From NCBI RefSeq assembly GCF_037203705.1, contig NZ_JBBCAT010000004.1, positions 310,001 to 374,000 of the forward strand: a stretch of 64,000 bases of DNA. The letters are read 5' to 3'. Made by a program: the position numbers and the translations under genes. The notes beneath the pieces are model-generated. The model searched no databases. It worked only from the letters and a program-made list of their open reading frames with translations, and was not told the DNA's origin. This DNA comes from Prosthecomicrobium sp. N25. Its GTDB lineage: Bacteria; Pseudomonadota; Alphaproteobacteria; Rhizobiales; Ancalomicrobiaceae. Positions within the stretch are counted from its first letter, which is position 1. Each line of letters opens with the position of its first letter. This document shows, piece after piece, positions 44,325 through 53,367 of the stretch.

Positions 44325-45203
44325 TCAGTTTGCCGCGACGCCGAGCAGGCGCATCGCGTTCTCCTTGAGGATCAGCGGGCGCACCTCGTCCCGGAACGGA
44401 GCCTTGTCGAAGGCGTCGAGCCAGCGCTCCGGCGCGATCATCGGCCAATCCGAGCCGAACAGCATCTTCTTCTTGAGGATGGTGTTGGCATACCGCACGA
44501 GGATCTCGGGAAAGTACTTCGGCGACCAGCCGGACAGGTCGATGTAGACGTTGGGCTTGTGGGTCGCCACCGCAAGAGCTTCCTCTTGCCACGGGAAGGA
44601 GGGGTGGGCGAGCACGATCGGCATGTCGGGGAAGTCGACCGCCACGTCGTCGATGTACATCGGGTTCGAGTACTTCAGCCGCATCGCGTTGCCGCCGCGC
44701 ATGCCGGCGCCGACCCCGGTCTGGCCGGTGTGGAACAGGGCCGTCTTGCCGCTCTCCTGGATCGCTTCGTAGAGCGGCCAGGCCAGACGGTCGTTCGGGT
44801 AGAAGCCCTGCATGGTCGGGTGGAACTTGAAGCCCTGCACGCCGTGATCGCGGACGAGAATCCGCGCCTCGCGAGCACCCATCTTGCCCTTGTGCGGGTC
44901 GATCGACGCGAAGGGGATGAGAATGTCGGAATTTTCCGCGCAGAGTTCGGCGACCTCCTCGTTGCGGTAGCGCCGATATCCGGTCTCGCGCTCGGCGTCG
45001 ACGGGGAAGATGACAGCCGCGATGTTCAGGGCCCGGTAGTGTGCGGCCGTCTCCGGCACGGTCGGCGGATGCGCCCAGGACGCGCCGAAGTAGCGCGCCA
45101 TGGTCGTCTGCAGCTCGTCGTAGCCGTCGTCGGCATGGCAGCCGCAGGGCTCCTCGGCGTGAGTGTGGAAGTCGATCGCGCGGACCTTGGCGAAGTCGAC
45201 CAT
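44325..45203 (-). CDS. Amidohydrolase-superfamily protein, possible beta-ketoacyl-CoA hydrolase
   Basis: This 292-residue protein is an amidohydrolase_2 (ACMSD-like) TIM barrel. The metal ligands are seen in AIDFHTHAEE, FKFHPTMQGF, VLAHPSFPW and FGSDWPM. In the CoA-dependent beta-oxidative hydroxycinnamate pathway described in Agrobacterium fabrum, I recall a protein of this superfamily cleaving the 4-hydroxyphenyl-beta-ketoacyl-CoA. Its place beside the MarR gene and the lack of a thiolase in the cluster support the same role. It has a palindromic MarR-type site 96 bases upstream. Confidence 0.8.
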   Translation of the reverse strand: MVDFAKVRAIDFHTHAEEPCGCHADDGYDELQTTMARYFGASWAHPPTVPETAAHYRALNIAAVIFPVDAERETGYRRYRNEEVAELCAENSDILIPFASIDPHKGKMGAREARILVRDHGVQGFKFHPTMQGFYPNDRLAWPLYEAIQESGKTALFHTGQTGVGAGMRGGNAMRLKYSNPMYIDDVAVDFPDMPIVLAHPSFPWQEEALAVATHKPNVYIDLSGWSPKYFPEILVRYANTILKKKMLFGSDWPMIAPERWLDAFDKAPFRDEVRPLILKENAMRLLGVAAN

Positions 45204-45298
45204 CGTGCGCCTCCTCGAAGCCTGGTCGTCGTTTCCGCGGGAGCCGAGCCACCGCGCAGCCGCGGATCCGGCATGGGGCGGCCGAGTCCCGCCCGTCG

Positions 45299-45319
45299 AT
45301 TGTTATATTCTATAACAGT
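45299..45319. promoter_or_regulatory. Candidate MarR operator in front of the amidohydrolase gene
   Basis: TGTTATA and TATAACA are perfect 7-bp arms around TTC (45301-45317). The GTTAT-N5-ATAAC core is repeated at 56115-56129 and, less exactly, at 46019. The site is an AT island in otherwise very GC-rich sequence, and it overlaps the expected promoter of the leftward amidohydrolase gene. Confidence 0.6.
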
Positions 45320-45457
45320 AAGGCGGGGGAGCGGCGGATTTCAAGGGCCATCGGGACCGCGGGTCGACGCTTGGTCGACGGCCGGGGCGGTCGGCCGATT
45401 CCCGAAGGGCCGTGAGGCGTGGCCCGGAGCGCCGTACGGGCCCGAGCGCGGACACGC

Positions 45458-45952
45458 TCAGTTTGCGATCCGGGCGAGGAGGCCCAGGAGCAGGTCCACC
45501 TCGTCGCGCGAGAGGTCCCGGGTGATGCGCGCCTCGTGCTCGCTGACGAGCTCGACGGCGCGCTCGAGCAGGGTCCGGCCCGCCTCGGTGAGCTCCAGCA
45601 CGTAGGATCGCCGGTCCGTCTCGGACGTCAGTCTGCGGGTCAGGCCCCGCCGGTCCATCTCGTCCATCATGGCCACGAAGTTCGGCCGCTGGATGCCGAG
45701 CGCCTCCGCGATTTCCGACTGCTTGCGGCCCGGATTGCGATCGATCAGCAGGAGCGCGCTGAACTGGGCGGGTCGCAGGCCCAATTCGGAGAGGGTCGCG
45801 ATGAAGTCGGCGAACACCGCCACCTGCGTGCGGCGCATGGCATAGCCGACGAGGTTTGGGAGGGGGCCGAGGTCGACGCGCAGGTCCGCCTCCACGGCGG
45901 GCGGCACGGGCGTGTCGGGGGAGGGGGCGAGGGCTCGGCGGGCGCGCGACAT
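45458..45952 (-). CDS. MarR family regulator (HcaR/CouR-like)
   Basis: This 164-residue regulator has the MarR winged helix: LRPAQFSALLLIDRNPGRKQ, then SEIAEALGIQRPNFVAMMDEMDRRGLTRR and the wing ETDRRSYVLELTEAGRTLL. In other bacteria MarR proteins of this kind (CouR, HcaR) repress hydroxycinnamate genes and release DNA on binding the CoA thioester. The ATG at 45952 is preferred over an upstream in-frame GTG. It diverges from the LivH gene across a candidate operator at 46016. Confidence 0.88.
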   Translation of the reverse strand: MSRARRALAPSPDTPVPPAVEADLRVDLGPLPNLVGYAMRRTQVAVFADFIATLSELGLRPAQFSALLLIDRNPGRKQSEIAEALGIQRPNFVAMMDEMDRRGLTRRLTSETDRRSYVLELTEAGRTLLERAVELVSEHEARITRDLSRDEVDLLLGLLARIAN

Positions 45953-46015
45953 CGGGGGGAAGCCTTGCACGGGGCGACGAAACTTGGCAACGGCCCGCTT
46001 GCATGTCCAGCGAAA

Positions 46016-46036
46016 TTAGTTATGTAATATATCTAA
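46016..46036. promoter_or_regulatory. Candidate MarR operator between marR and livH-type genes
   Basis: TTAGTTAT-GTAAT-ATATCTAA is a 21-base imperfect palindrome with the same TTAGTTAT left arm and five-base spacing as the perfect site at 56112; seven of eight arm positions pair. It sits between the divergent MarR and LivH starts, so it would allow autoregulation and control of the importer. Confidence 0.55.
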
Positions 46037-46090
46037 TTCGAGTCCACGAGGACGCCGCGGATTTGAGCCGAGTGCAGGCCGGGAGGGCTC

Positions 46091-47128
46091 GTGGACTCGA
46101 CGATCGTGCTCTTCCTGCTGCAGGACGGACTGACGAGCGGCGCCATCTACGCGCTGCTCGGCTTCGCGCTGGTCCTGGTCTTCACGGTGACGCGGATCAT
46201 CTTCATCCCGCAAGGCGAGTTCGTCGCCTATGGGGCGCTGACCTACGCGGTGCTGAGGTCGGGCGGCATTCCGGGCACAGTCTGGCTGCTAATGGTGTTC
46301 GGAGCGGCCGCGCTCCTGGCCGCGCTGTGGGGCGGGCGGGCGACGCTCACCCCGAGGCGCGCGCTGTCCGAGACTGTGGCGACGTTCGGACCTCCGCTCG
46401 CGGTGGCGGCGATCGTCCTCGCCTCGCAAGGCGTGCCGCGGCCGGCCGTCGCCGATGTCGTGCTGACCGTCCTCATCGTCGCGCCGCTCGGTCCCTATCT
46501 CTACCGTGTCGCCTTCGAGCCCCTGGCGGATGCCTCCATCCTGACCCTGTTCATCGCCGCAGTCGCGGTCCACATCGCCATGACGGCGCTCGGCCTCGCC
46601 TTCTTCGGCGCGGAGGGGCTGCGCGCGCCGCCCCTTTCTGAGGCGAGCTTCGCCCTAGGGCCGCTCCTCGTCACCGGCCAGAGCCTCGCCGTGGGGGCGG
46701 TCGCGCTCGTCCTGTCGCTCGCGCTGTGGGTGTTCTTCGGCTTCACGCTGATGGGCAAGGCCCTGCGGGCGACGGCGGTGAACCGCGTCGGCGCCAGGCT
46801 CGTCGGCATCGGCACGGGACGCGCCGGGCGCTTCGCCTTCGCGCTGGCCGCGACGGTCGGTGCCGTGTCCGGCATCCTCGTGGTGCCGGTGACCACGATC
46901 TACTACGACACCGGCTTCCTCATCGGCCTCAAGGGTTTCGTCGCCGCCATCGTGGGCGGGCTGGCGAGCTACCCGCTCGCCGGCGCCGCCGCGCTCGCCG
47001 TCGGCGTCCTGGAGGCCTTCGCGGCGTTCGAAGCCTCGGCCTACAAGGAGGTGATCGTCTTCGGCCTCGTCATTCCGGTCCTGCTGTTCCGGTCGTTCGG
47101 TGCGGCCGACTCCGACGAGGGACATTGA
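46091..47128 (+). CDS. Branched-chain-type ABC permease (LivH-like)
   Basis: This 345-residue permease uses a GTG start with GGGAGGGCTC just upstream. It has about eight helices with the LivH hallmark LQDGLTSGAIYALLGFALVLVF at the N-terminus and the late segment GFVAAIVGGLASYPLAGAAA. This HAAT-type class carries amino acids, urea, and aromatic acids such as p-coumarate. The context indicates hydroxycinnamates. LivM-LivG follows after six bases. Confidence 0.9.
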   Translation: MDSTIVLFLLQDGLTSGAIYALLGFALVLVFTVTRIIFIPQGEFVAYGALTYAVLRSGGIPGTVWLLMVFGAAALLAALWGGRATLTPRRALSETVATFGPPLAVAAIVLASQGVPRPAVADVVLTVLIVAPLGPYLYRVAFEPLADASILTLFIAAVAVHIAMTALGLAFFGAEGLRAPPLSEASFALGPLLVTGQSLAVGAVALVLSLALWVFFGFTLMGKALRATAVNRVGARLVGIGTGRAGRFAFALAATVGAVSGILVVPVTTIYYDTGFLIGLKGFVAAIVGGLASYPLAGAAALAVGVLEAFAAFEASAYKEVIVFGLVIPVLLFRSFGAADSDEGH

Positions 47129-47134
47129 ACGGAG

Positions 47135-48889
47135 ATGCGCCCGCCCCCCCTTGCCCTGTTCGTCGCCGCCCTCAGCGTCTTTCTCCTGACAGCGCCGCCG
47201 TTCTGGCAGACACTCGCGGGCAATGTCGGGCTGGCCGCGCTCGTCGCCATGGGGCTCGTTCTGCTGACGGGCGTCGGCGGGATGACGAGCTTCGGGCAGG
47301 CCGCCTTCATGGGCTTCGGGGCCTATACGACCGCGATCCTGACGACCCGTTACGGCCTGTCGCCCTGGGCTACCCTGCCGCTCTCCCTCGCCGTCACCGG
47401 CGTCGCCGCGCTGGTCCTCGGCGGCCTCACCGTCCGGCTCGCGGGCCACTACCTGCCGCTCGGCACACTCGCGTGGGGGCTCGCCCTCTACTATCTCTTC
47501 GGCAAGATCGACCTGCTCGGCCGCCACGACGGCATCGTCGGCATCCCCCCGCTCTCCCTCGGATCGCTGTCGCTGACGGATCCGGCCGCAACCGGCGCCG
47601 TGACCTGGACGGCGGTGCTGCTGGCGGCCGTGGCCACGACGAACCTGCTCGACAGCCGGGTCGGCCGGGCGATCCGCGCGCTGCGAGGCGGTGACATGGC
47701 GCAGAGCTTCGGCGTGCATCGGCCGCGGACGAAGCTCCTCGTCTTCGTCTACGCCGCCATGCTCGCCGGCCTCGCCGGCTGGCTCTACGCCCATGTTCAG
47801 CGGACCGTGAACCCGACCCCGTTCGGCGCGCTGGCCAGCATGGAATACCTGTTCATGGCGGTGGTCGGCGGCGCCGGCCGCGTCTGGGGCGCCGTCGTCG
47901 GCGCAGCGGCGGTCCTGATCCTGAAGGACGCGCTGCAGCGGGTCACGCCGGCCCTGTTCGGCCGGGACCTGCAGCTCGAGGCGGTCGTCTTCGGCGTCGT
48001 CGTGGTGGGCATGCTGCAAGTGGCCCGCGACGGGATCTGGCCGCGCCTCGCCGCCCTGTGGCCGTCGCCGCCTCCGCCGCCGGTCCGGCCGGCGGACCTC
48101 GCGCCCGTGCGGAGGCCGGCGCCGAACGCCACCGGCCCCCTGCTCGAGGTCGAGGGCGCGGTGAAGCGGTTCGGCGGCTTGACTGCGGTCAACAAGGTCG
48201 ACTTCTCGCTCGGTCGCGGTGAGATCCTGGCACTGATCGGCCCCAACGGTGCCGGCAAGTCCACGACCTTCAACCTGATCACCGGCGTTCTCCCGCTCTC
48301 GGCCGGCGCGGTCCGGTTCGCCGGGCGCCCGATCGACAGGGCGACGCCCGCCGAGATCGCGGCGCTCGGCATCGCCCGGACCTTCCAGCACGTGAAACTC
48401 GTCCCCGAGATGAGCGTGATCGAGAACGTCGCGCTCGGGGCCCATCTGAGGGGCCGCGCGGGTCCGATCGCGAGCCTCTTCAGGCTCGATCGGGAGGAGG
48501 AAACCCGCCTCCTCGGCGAAGCGGCTCGTCAACTCGTGCGCGTCGGGCTCGCCGGCGAGGCCTGGAAGCCGGCCGGCAGCCTCGCGCTCGGCCAGCAGCG
48601 CATCGTCGAGATCGCCCGCGCCCTCGCGCTCGACCCGAACCTGCTCCTGCTCGACGAGCCGGCCGCGGGCTTGCGCCACTTCGAGAAGGTCGCACTCGCC
48701 GATCTCCTCGCCCGGCTCCGGGCCGAGGGCATGAGCATCCTCCTGGTCGAACACGACATGGGCTTCGTCATGGGCCTGGTCGACCGCATCGTCGTCCTCG
48801 ATTTCGGCACCCGCATCGCCGAGGGCCGGCCCGAGGCGGTGCGCCGCGACCCGGCCGTGATCGAGGCCTATCTCGGGGGGGCCGCGTGA
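47135..48889 (+). CDS. LivM-LivG fusion: ABC permease joined to its ATPase
   Basis: In this 584-residue protein, residues 1 to about 310 form the LivM-type permease (ALVAMGLVLLTGVGGMTSFG, later AVVGGAGRVWGAVVGAAAVL). After a proline-rich linker, residues 335-584 are the LivG ATPase: Walker A GPNGAGKST near residue 370, signature LALGQQRIVEIARAL and Walker B LLLLDEPAAGL. The fusion is known in the HAAT class but less common than separate genes. GTGA overlaps the next start. Confidence 0.9.
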   Translation: MRPPPLALFVAALSVFLLTAPPFWQTLAGNVGLAALVAMGLVLLTGVGGMTSFGQAAFMGFGAYTTAILTTRYGLSPWATLPLSLAVTGVAALVLGGLTVRLAGHYLPLGTLAWGLALYYLFGKIDLLGRHDGIVGIPPLSLGSLSLTDPAATGAVTWTAVLLAAVATTNLLDSRVGRAIRALRGGDMAQSFGVHRPRTKLLVFVYAAMLAGLAGWLYAHVQRTVNPTPFGALASMEYLFMAVVGGAGRVWGAVVGAAAVLILKDALQRVTPALFGRDLQLEAVVFGVVVVGMLQVARDGIWPRLAALWPSPPPPPVRPADLAPVRRPAPNATGPLLEVEGAVKRFGGLTAVNKVDFSLGRGEILALIGPNGAGKSTTFNLITGVLPLSAGAVRFAGRPIDRATPAEIAALGIARTFQHVKLVPEMSVIENVALGAHLRGRAGPIASLFRLDREEETRLLGEAARQLVRVGLAGEAWKPAGSLALGQQRIVEIARALALDPNLLLLDEPAAGLRHFEKVALADLLARLRAEGMSILLVEHDMGFVMGLVDRIVVLDFGTRIAEGRPEAVRRDPAVIEAYLGGAA

Positions 48890-49596
48890 CGGCGCCCCTG
48901 CTCGAGGTGGAGGACCTCGCGGTCTCGTACGGCCGCGTCCCGGCCGTGACGGACGTCTCGCTACGGCTGTTGCCGGGCGAGATCGTGACGGTGATCGGGG
49001 CGAACGGCGCGGGGAAGTCCACGCTGCTCAACGCCGTGATGGGCATGCTTCCGGCGAGGGGCACCGTCCGCCTGGACGGCGAGGCGGTGTCCCGGATGCC
49101 GGTCGAGGAGCGCGTGCGGCGCGGCCTGTCGCTCGTCCCCGAGCGGCGTGAACTCTTCTCCAGCATGAGCGTTCTCGACAACCTCGCGCTCGGCGGGTTC
49201 CATGCATCGAAGCACGAGAGGACGACGCGGCTCGAGGCGGTCTTCACCCGCTTCCCCCGCCTGAAGGAGCGGCGCGCCCAGGACGCCGGCACCCTCTCGG
49301 GCGGAGAGCGGCAGATGCTCGCCATGGCGCGCGCGCTCATGGCCGGTCCCCGCGTTCTCATGCTGGACGAGCCGAGCCTCGGCCTCGCGCCCCGCATCGT
49401 CGCCGAGATCTTAGGCATCATCGGGGAACTCCGGCGGAGCGGCGTCGCGATCCTCCTCGTCGAGCAGAACGCGCGCGCGGCGCTGGCCGCGGCCGACCGG
49501 GCCCACGTGATGGAGCTCGGTGTCTTCACGCTCGAAGGCCCCGCCGCCCGTCTAGCCGGCGACGAGCGGGTGGCGAGCGTCTATCTCGGACTGTGA
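48886..49596 (+). CDS. ABC ATPase, LivF-like
   Basis: This 236-residue ATPase begins at a GTG overlapping the LivM-LivG stop. Walker A is GANGAGKST, the signature LSGGERQML and Walker B VLMLDEPSLGLAP, with the LivF segment MLPARGTVRLDGEAVSRMP. It is the second nucleotide-binding subunit of the importer; the binding protein is encoded separately at 51377 on the other strand. Confidence 0.92.
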   Translation: MTAPLLEVEDLAVSYGRVPAVTDVSLRLLPGEIVTVIGANGAGKSTLLNAVMGMLPARGTVRLDGEAVSRMPVEERVRRGLSLVPERRELFSSMSVLDNLALGGFHASKHERTTRLEAVFTRFPRLKERRAQDAGTLSGGERQMLAMARALMAGPRVLMLDEPSLGLAPRIVAEILGIIGELRRSGVAILLVEQNARAALAAADRAHVMELGVFTLEGPAARLAGDERVASVYLGL

Positions 49597-49606
49597 GGGC
49601 CATGAC

Positions 49607-51316
49607 ATGACCTGGCGGGCACCGGTCGACGACATCCTCTTCGCCATGGCGGCCGCCGGCGCCGCGGTGGACGACCTTGCGGCGGACGAGCTTCGGACCG
49701 TGGTGGAGGCGGCGGCCCGCTTCGCCGAAGAGCGGATCGCGCCGCTCGACCTCGCCGGCGACCGCATCGGCGCGCGCTTCGAGAACGGCCTCGTCGCGAC
49801 GCCGCCCGGCTGGGGCGAGGCCTACCGCGACTGGTGCGCGGCGGGGTGGAACGCCGTCTCCCTGCCGGAGGACTGGGGCGGCGCGGGCCTTCCCGTGGCG
49901 GTCGGCACCGCGACCATGGAGATCCTGACCGGCGCGTCCATGGCCTTCGGAACCCTGCCGGTCCTCACCCACGGCGCCGTTTCGGCCCTCGCACACCAAG
50001 CGGACCCGGCGCTCCGGGAGCGCTGGCTGCCGCCGCTGGTCGCCGGCCGCTTCACCGGCGCCATGGACCTGACCGAGCCGCAAGCCGGCTCGGACCTGTC
50101 GCTCGTCCGCACGCGCGCCGAGCCGGACGGCGACGGACTGTTCCGGGTCACCGGGGCCAAGTGCTTCATCACCTTCGGCGAGCACGACATGGCGGACAAC
50201 ATCGTCCACCTCGTGCTCGCCCGCTTGCCCGACGCGTCCCCGGGGACCCGGGGCCTGTCGCTGCTGCTGGTCCCCAAATATCTGCCCGACGCCGACGGCC
50301 GGATGGTCCTGCCCAACGCGGTCGCCTGCACGGGGCTGGAGCACAAGCTCGGGATCCGCGGCAGCCCGACCTGCAGCATGGCCTTCGACCAGGCGACCGG
50401 CTGGCTGGTCGGCGAGCCGCATCGGGGACTCGCCGCCATGTTCACCATGATGAACGAGGCCCGCCTGGCGACCGGGCTGCAGGGCGTCGCGGTCGGCGAG
50501 CGAGCCATGCAGGCGGCGCGCGCCTATGCCGGCGAGCGCCGGCAGGGACGGCTGCCGTCCGGTGGCCCGGCGGTGATCGCCGACCACCCCGACGTCCGCC
50601 GCATGCTCGGCCGCGGCACGGCGCTGATCTCCGCCGCCCGGCTCCTCTGCTACCGTGCCGCCGCGGCCATCGATCGCGCCGACCGTGGCGCGCCGGCAGA
50701 GCGCGGCACGGCGGCCGTGGAAGCCGACCTCCTGACCCCGGTGGTCAAGGCCTGGTGCTCGGACGCCGGAGTCGAGGCGGCGTCGCTCGCCATCCAGGTC
50801 CATGGCGGGGCGGGCTATCTCGAGGCGACGGGGGTCGCCCGGCACTGGCGCGACGCGCGGATCGCGCCGATCTACGAGGGCACGAACGGCATCCAGGCGA
50901 TCGATCTCGCCACGCGCAAGCTCGGCCGCGACGGTGGTGTGGCGATGCTGGCCCTGGCCGGCGAGCTCCGCCGGGACACGGACGCGCCCGTGCTCGGGGC
51001 GCCCGCGTCGGCTGCGATCCGCCGCTCGCTCGACCTCCTCGCGGAGGCGACCGAGGCGATGGTGGCCGCCGGAGAGGCGCACCGCCTTCAGGCCGCCATG
51101 CCCTACCTGAGGCTCGCCGGGACGGCGCTCGCCGGCGGCCTGATGGCCACGGCGGCGCACCTCGCGAGCGGCCTCGACGGCCCGGCCGCCGCCGCCCGGC
51201 GGGTCGCGCTCGCGCGGATCTTCGCCGACGAGGTTTCGGCTGAGGCACCGGCCCACGCGGCCGCCGTCCTCGCGCCGGCCGCCGGCCCGGGCGACTTCGC
51301 GGCCGTCCTCGGCTGA
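49607..51316 (+). CDS. Acyl-CoA dehydrogenase
   Basis: This 569-residue FAD enzyme has the long acyl-CoA dehydrogenase layout: N-terminal helical domain, TGAMDLTEPQAGSDLS, GAKCFITFGEHDM, and a C-terminal domain with IYEGTNGIQAIDL, whose Glu is the usual catalytic base of this subgroup. It is downstream of the importer genes by ten bases. In hydroxycinnamate clusters such enzymes (for example HcaD) oxidise the saturated hydroxyphenylpropionyl-CoA to the cinnamoyl-CoA, letting dihydro forms enter the pathway. Confidence 0.88.
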   Translation: MTWRAPVDDILFAMAAAGAAVDDLAADELRTVVEAAARFAEERIAPLDLAGDRIGARFENGLVATPPGWGEAYRDWCAAGWNAVSLPEDWGGAGLPVAVGTATMEILTGASMAFGTLPVLTHGAVSALAHQADPALRERWLPPLVAGRFTGAMDLTEPQAGSDLSLVRTRAEPDGDGLFRVTGAKCFITFGEHDMADNIVHLVLARLPDASPGTRGLSLLLVPKYLPDADGRMVLPNAVACTGLEHKLGIRGSPTCSMAFDQATGWLVGEPHRGLAAMFTMMNEARLATGLQGVAVGERAMQAARAYAGERRQGRLPSGGPAVIADHPDVRRMLGRGTALISAARLLCYRAAAAIDRADRGAPAERGTAAVEADLLTPVVKAWCSDAGVEAASLAIQVHGGAGYLEATGVARHWRDARIAPIYEGTNGIQAIDLATRKLGRDGGVAMLALAGELRRDTDAPVLGAPASAAIRRSLDLLAEATEAMVAAGEAHRLQAAMPYLRLAGTALAGGLMATAAHLASGLDGPAAAARRVALARIFADEVSAEAPAHAAAVLAPAAGPGDFAAVLG

Positions 51317-51376
51317 CCCGTCCTCGACCGAGTCCCGGGCGACCGGCCGGGGACCCGCGCCGGCCGCGACTTCCCC

Positions 51377-52534
51377 TCACTTGATGAGCAGGAAGCCGCC
51401 GTCCTTCACCGTGAGCAGGATCTTCGCCCGCGCGTCGAGGCCGTAGCGGTCGGTCGGCGTGAAGTTGAAGACGCCCTGGCTGGCGGCGATCTCCTTCTCG
51501 CTGTCCAGCGCAGCCCGGAGCGCCTCGCGGAACTCGGGCGTCCCCGGCTTCGCCGTCTTCAGCGCGACCGGGACCGTCCGCTGAAGGATGGTGAGCGCGT
51601 CGAAGACATGGGCGCCGAACTGCGTGCGGGTGTCCTTCCCGTACTTGGCCTCGTAGGCGTCGACATAGGCCTGCCCCGGCTTCTTGGTCAGCGCCGAGTC
51701 GGGCTGCAGTTCGGGCGCCATGACCGGACCGGACGCCATGATCACGCCTTCCGCCGCCTTGCCGGCGATGCGGATGAAGTCCTTCGTGACGGCCCCGTGG
51801 GTCTGGTAGATCGGCCCCTGGTAGCCGCGCTCGCGCAACGCCACCTGCGGCAACGCCGCCCCGGTCCCGGAGGCCGCGACCAGGATCGCGTCCGGCCTTG
51901 CGGCGACGAGCTTGAGCGCCTGTCCCGCGACGGACGTGTCCGCCCGGGCGTAGCGCTCGTCGGCGACGAGCTTCAGGCCCATCGGTTCGGCGATCGACTT
52001 GAAGACGCCGGCCCAAAGGTCGCCCCAGCTGTCTGCGAAGCCGATCATGCCGACTGTCGTGACGTTGTTGGCCTTCATGTGCTCGAACAGCGACCGCGCC
52101 ATCAGCGGCACCGGCTGGGGCATGATGACGGACCATTTCTCCCGGCCCGGCTGGAACGCCATCGGCCCGAGCCCGAAATGCACCACCTGGTTCTCGAAGG
52201 CGACGTTGGAGACGGCGATTGTGGGCGGCGTCGTCGACGAGCCGAGGATCACGTCCACCTTGTCCTCGGTGATCAGCCGGCGGGCATTGGTGGTCGCGGT
52301 GGTCGGGTCTCCGGCATCGTCGAGCTGGATGACCTTGATCGGCACGCCGCCGATCTCGGCGGGCCAGAGCGCCAGCGAGTTCTTCTGCGGAATGCCGAGC
52401 GCCGCGGCCGGGCCGGTCGTGGAGATGGTCACGCCGATCCGGAGCTCCTGGGCCGCCGCGTGCCCCAAGGCGCCGAAACCGGCCCACGCGACGGCGGCGC
52501 AGGCCAGGAGGCGGTTGGTCCAAGTCTTCGTCAT
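51377..52534 (-). CDS. ABC substrate-binding protein (LivK/CouP type)
   Basis: This 385-residue type 1 periplasmic binding protein has a signal peptide (MTKTWTNRLLACAAVAWAGF, ending GHAAAQE) and the usual first strand ELRIGVTISTTGPAAALGIP. The ATG has TGGGAGGG upstream. It is the last gene of the leftward hydroxycinnamate operon and is convergent with the acyl-CoA dehydrogenase gene. It should load the LivHMGF-like importer; comparable proteins (CouP) bind p-coumarate and ferulate. Confidence 0.9.
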   Translation of the reverse strand: MTKTWTNRLLACAAVAWAGFGALGHAAAQELRIGVTISTTGPAAALGIPQKNSLALWPAEIGGVPIKVIQLDDAGDPTTATTNARRLITEDKVDVILGSSTTPPTIAVSNVAFENQVVHFGLGPMAFQPGREKWSVIMPQPVPLMARSLFEHMKANNVTTVGMIGFADSWGDLWAGVFKSIAEPMGLKLVADERYARADTSVAGQALKLVAARPDAILVAASGTGAALPQVALRERGYQGPIYQTHGAVTKDFIRIAGKAAEGVIMASGPVMAPELQPDSALTKKPGQAYVDAYEAKYGKDTRTQFGAHVFDALTILQRTVPVALKTAKPGTPEFREALRAALDSEKEIAASQGVFNFTPTDRYGLDARAKILLTVKDGGFLLIK

Positions 52535-52583
52535 GGTATTCCCTCCCAATGGGGCCGGTCGTCTCGCGCCGCCGGCCGGTCTT

Positions 52584-53345
52584 CTATTTCGCGGAGAGCC
52601 GCATGGCCCCATCCAGGCGGATCACCTCGCCGTTGAGGAATCGATTCTCGATCGCATGGGCGACGAGCGCGGCGAATTCCTCGGGCGCGCCGAGGCGGCT
52701 CGGGAACGGGATCGAGGCGGCGATCGACCGGCGCGCCTCCTCTGGCAATTCGCCGAGGAGCGGCGTTGCGAAGAGCCCCGGCGCGATGCCGACGACCCGC
52801 ACGCCGAAGCGGGCGAACTCGCGGGCGACCGGCAGCGTCATCGCCGCGATGCCGGCCTTGGACGCCGCATAGGCCGCCTGGCCGATCTGGCCCTCGAAGG
52901 CCGCGACGGAGGCCGTTGTCACGATCACGCCGCGCTCGCCGCCGTCCAGCGGCTCGGCCGCCGCCATCGCCGCCCCGACGAGCCGGATCATGTTGAAGGT
53001 GCCGACGAGATTGACCCTGACGACCCGCTCGAAGGCCTCGAGCGGCATCGGTCCGTCTCGGCCGACGACACGCGCCGCGGTGCCGATGCCGGCGCAATGG
53101 GCGAGGATCCGCGGCGGTCCGAGCCTCTCCCCGACCTCGGCCACCGCCGCCTCCATCCCGGGCCCGTCCGAAACGTCGCCCGTGATCGCGATCCCGCCGA
53201 TCCGCGTCGCGGTCGCTTGCGCCGCCGCCGCGGCGATGTCGAAGACGGCCACCCTGGCCCCGCGGGCGGCAAGGTACTCCGCCGTCGCTGCGCCGAGCCC
53301 CGAGCCGCCGCCCGTCACGATCGCCACCCGGCCCGCGATCTCCAT
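52584..53345 (-). CDS. SDR, probable 3-hydroxyacyl-CoA dehydrogenase
   Basis: This 253-residue SDR has the NAD motif TGGGSGLG, FDIAAAAA with the acidic residue that favours NAD, the serine in TTASVAAFEG and YAASKAG. The EGQIGQAAYAASKAGIAAMT segment and the end NRFLNGEVIRLDGAMRLS are typical of type-2 3-hydroxyacyl-CoA dehydrogenases. It would oxidise the 3-hydroxy-3-aryl-propionyl-CoA made by the hydratase at 55289. ATG at 53345 is chosen over a TTG nine bases upstream that is too close to the GGAGG. Confidence 0.88.
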   Translation of the reverse strand: MEIAGRVAIVTGGGSGLGAATAEYLAARGARVAVFDIAAAAAQATATRIGGIAITGDVSDGPGMEAAVAEVGERLGPPRILAHCAGIGTAARVVGRDGPMPLEAFERVVRVNLVGTFNMIRLVGAAMAAAEPLDGGERGVIVTTASVAAFEGQIGQAAYAASKAGIAAMTLPVAREFARFGVRVVGIAPGLFATPLLGELPEEARRSIAASIPFPSRLGAPEEFAALVAHAIENRFLNGEVIRLDGAMRLSAK

Positions 53346-53367
53346 CTCCCTCAAGCCTCCTGCGCCG

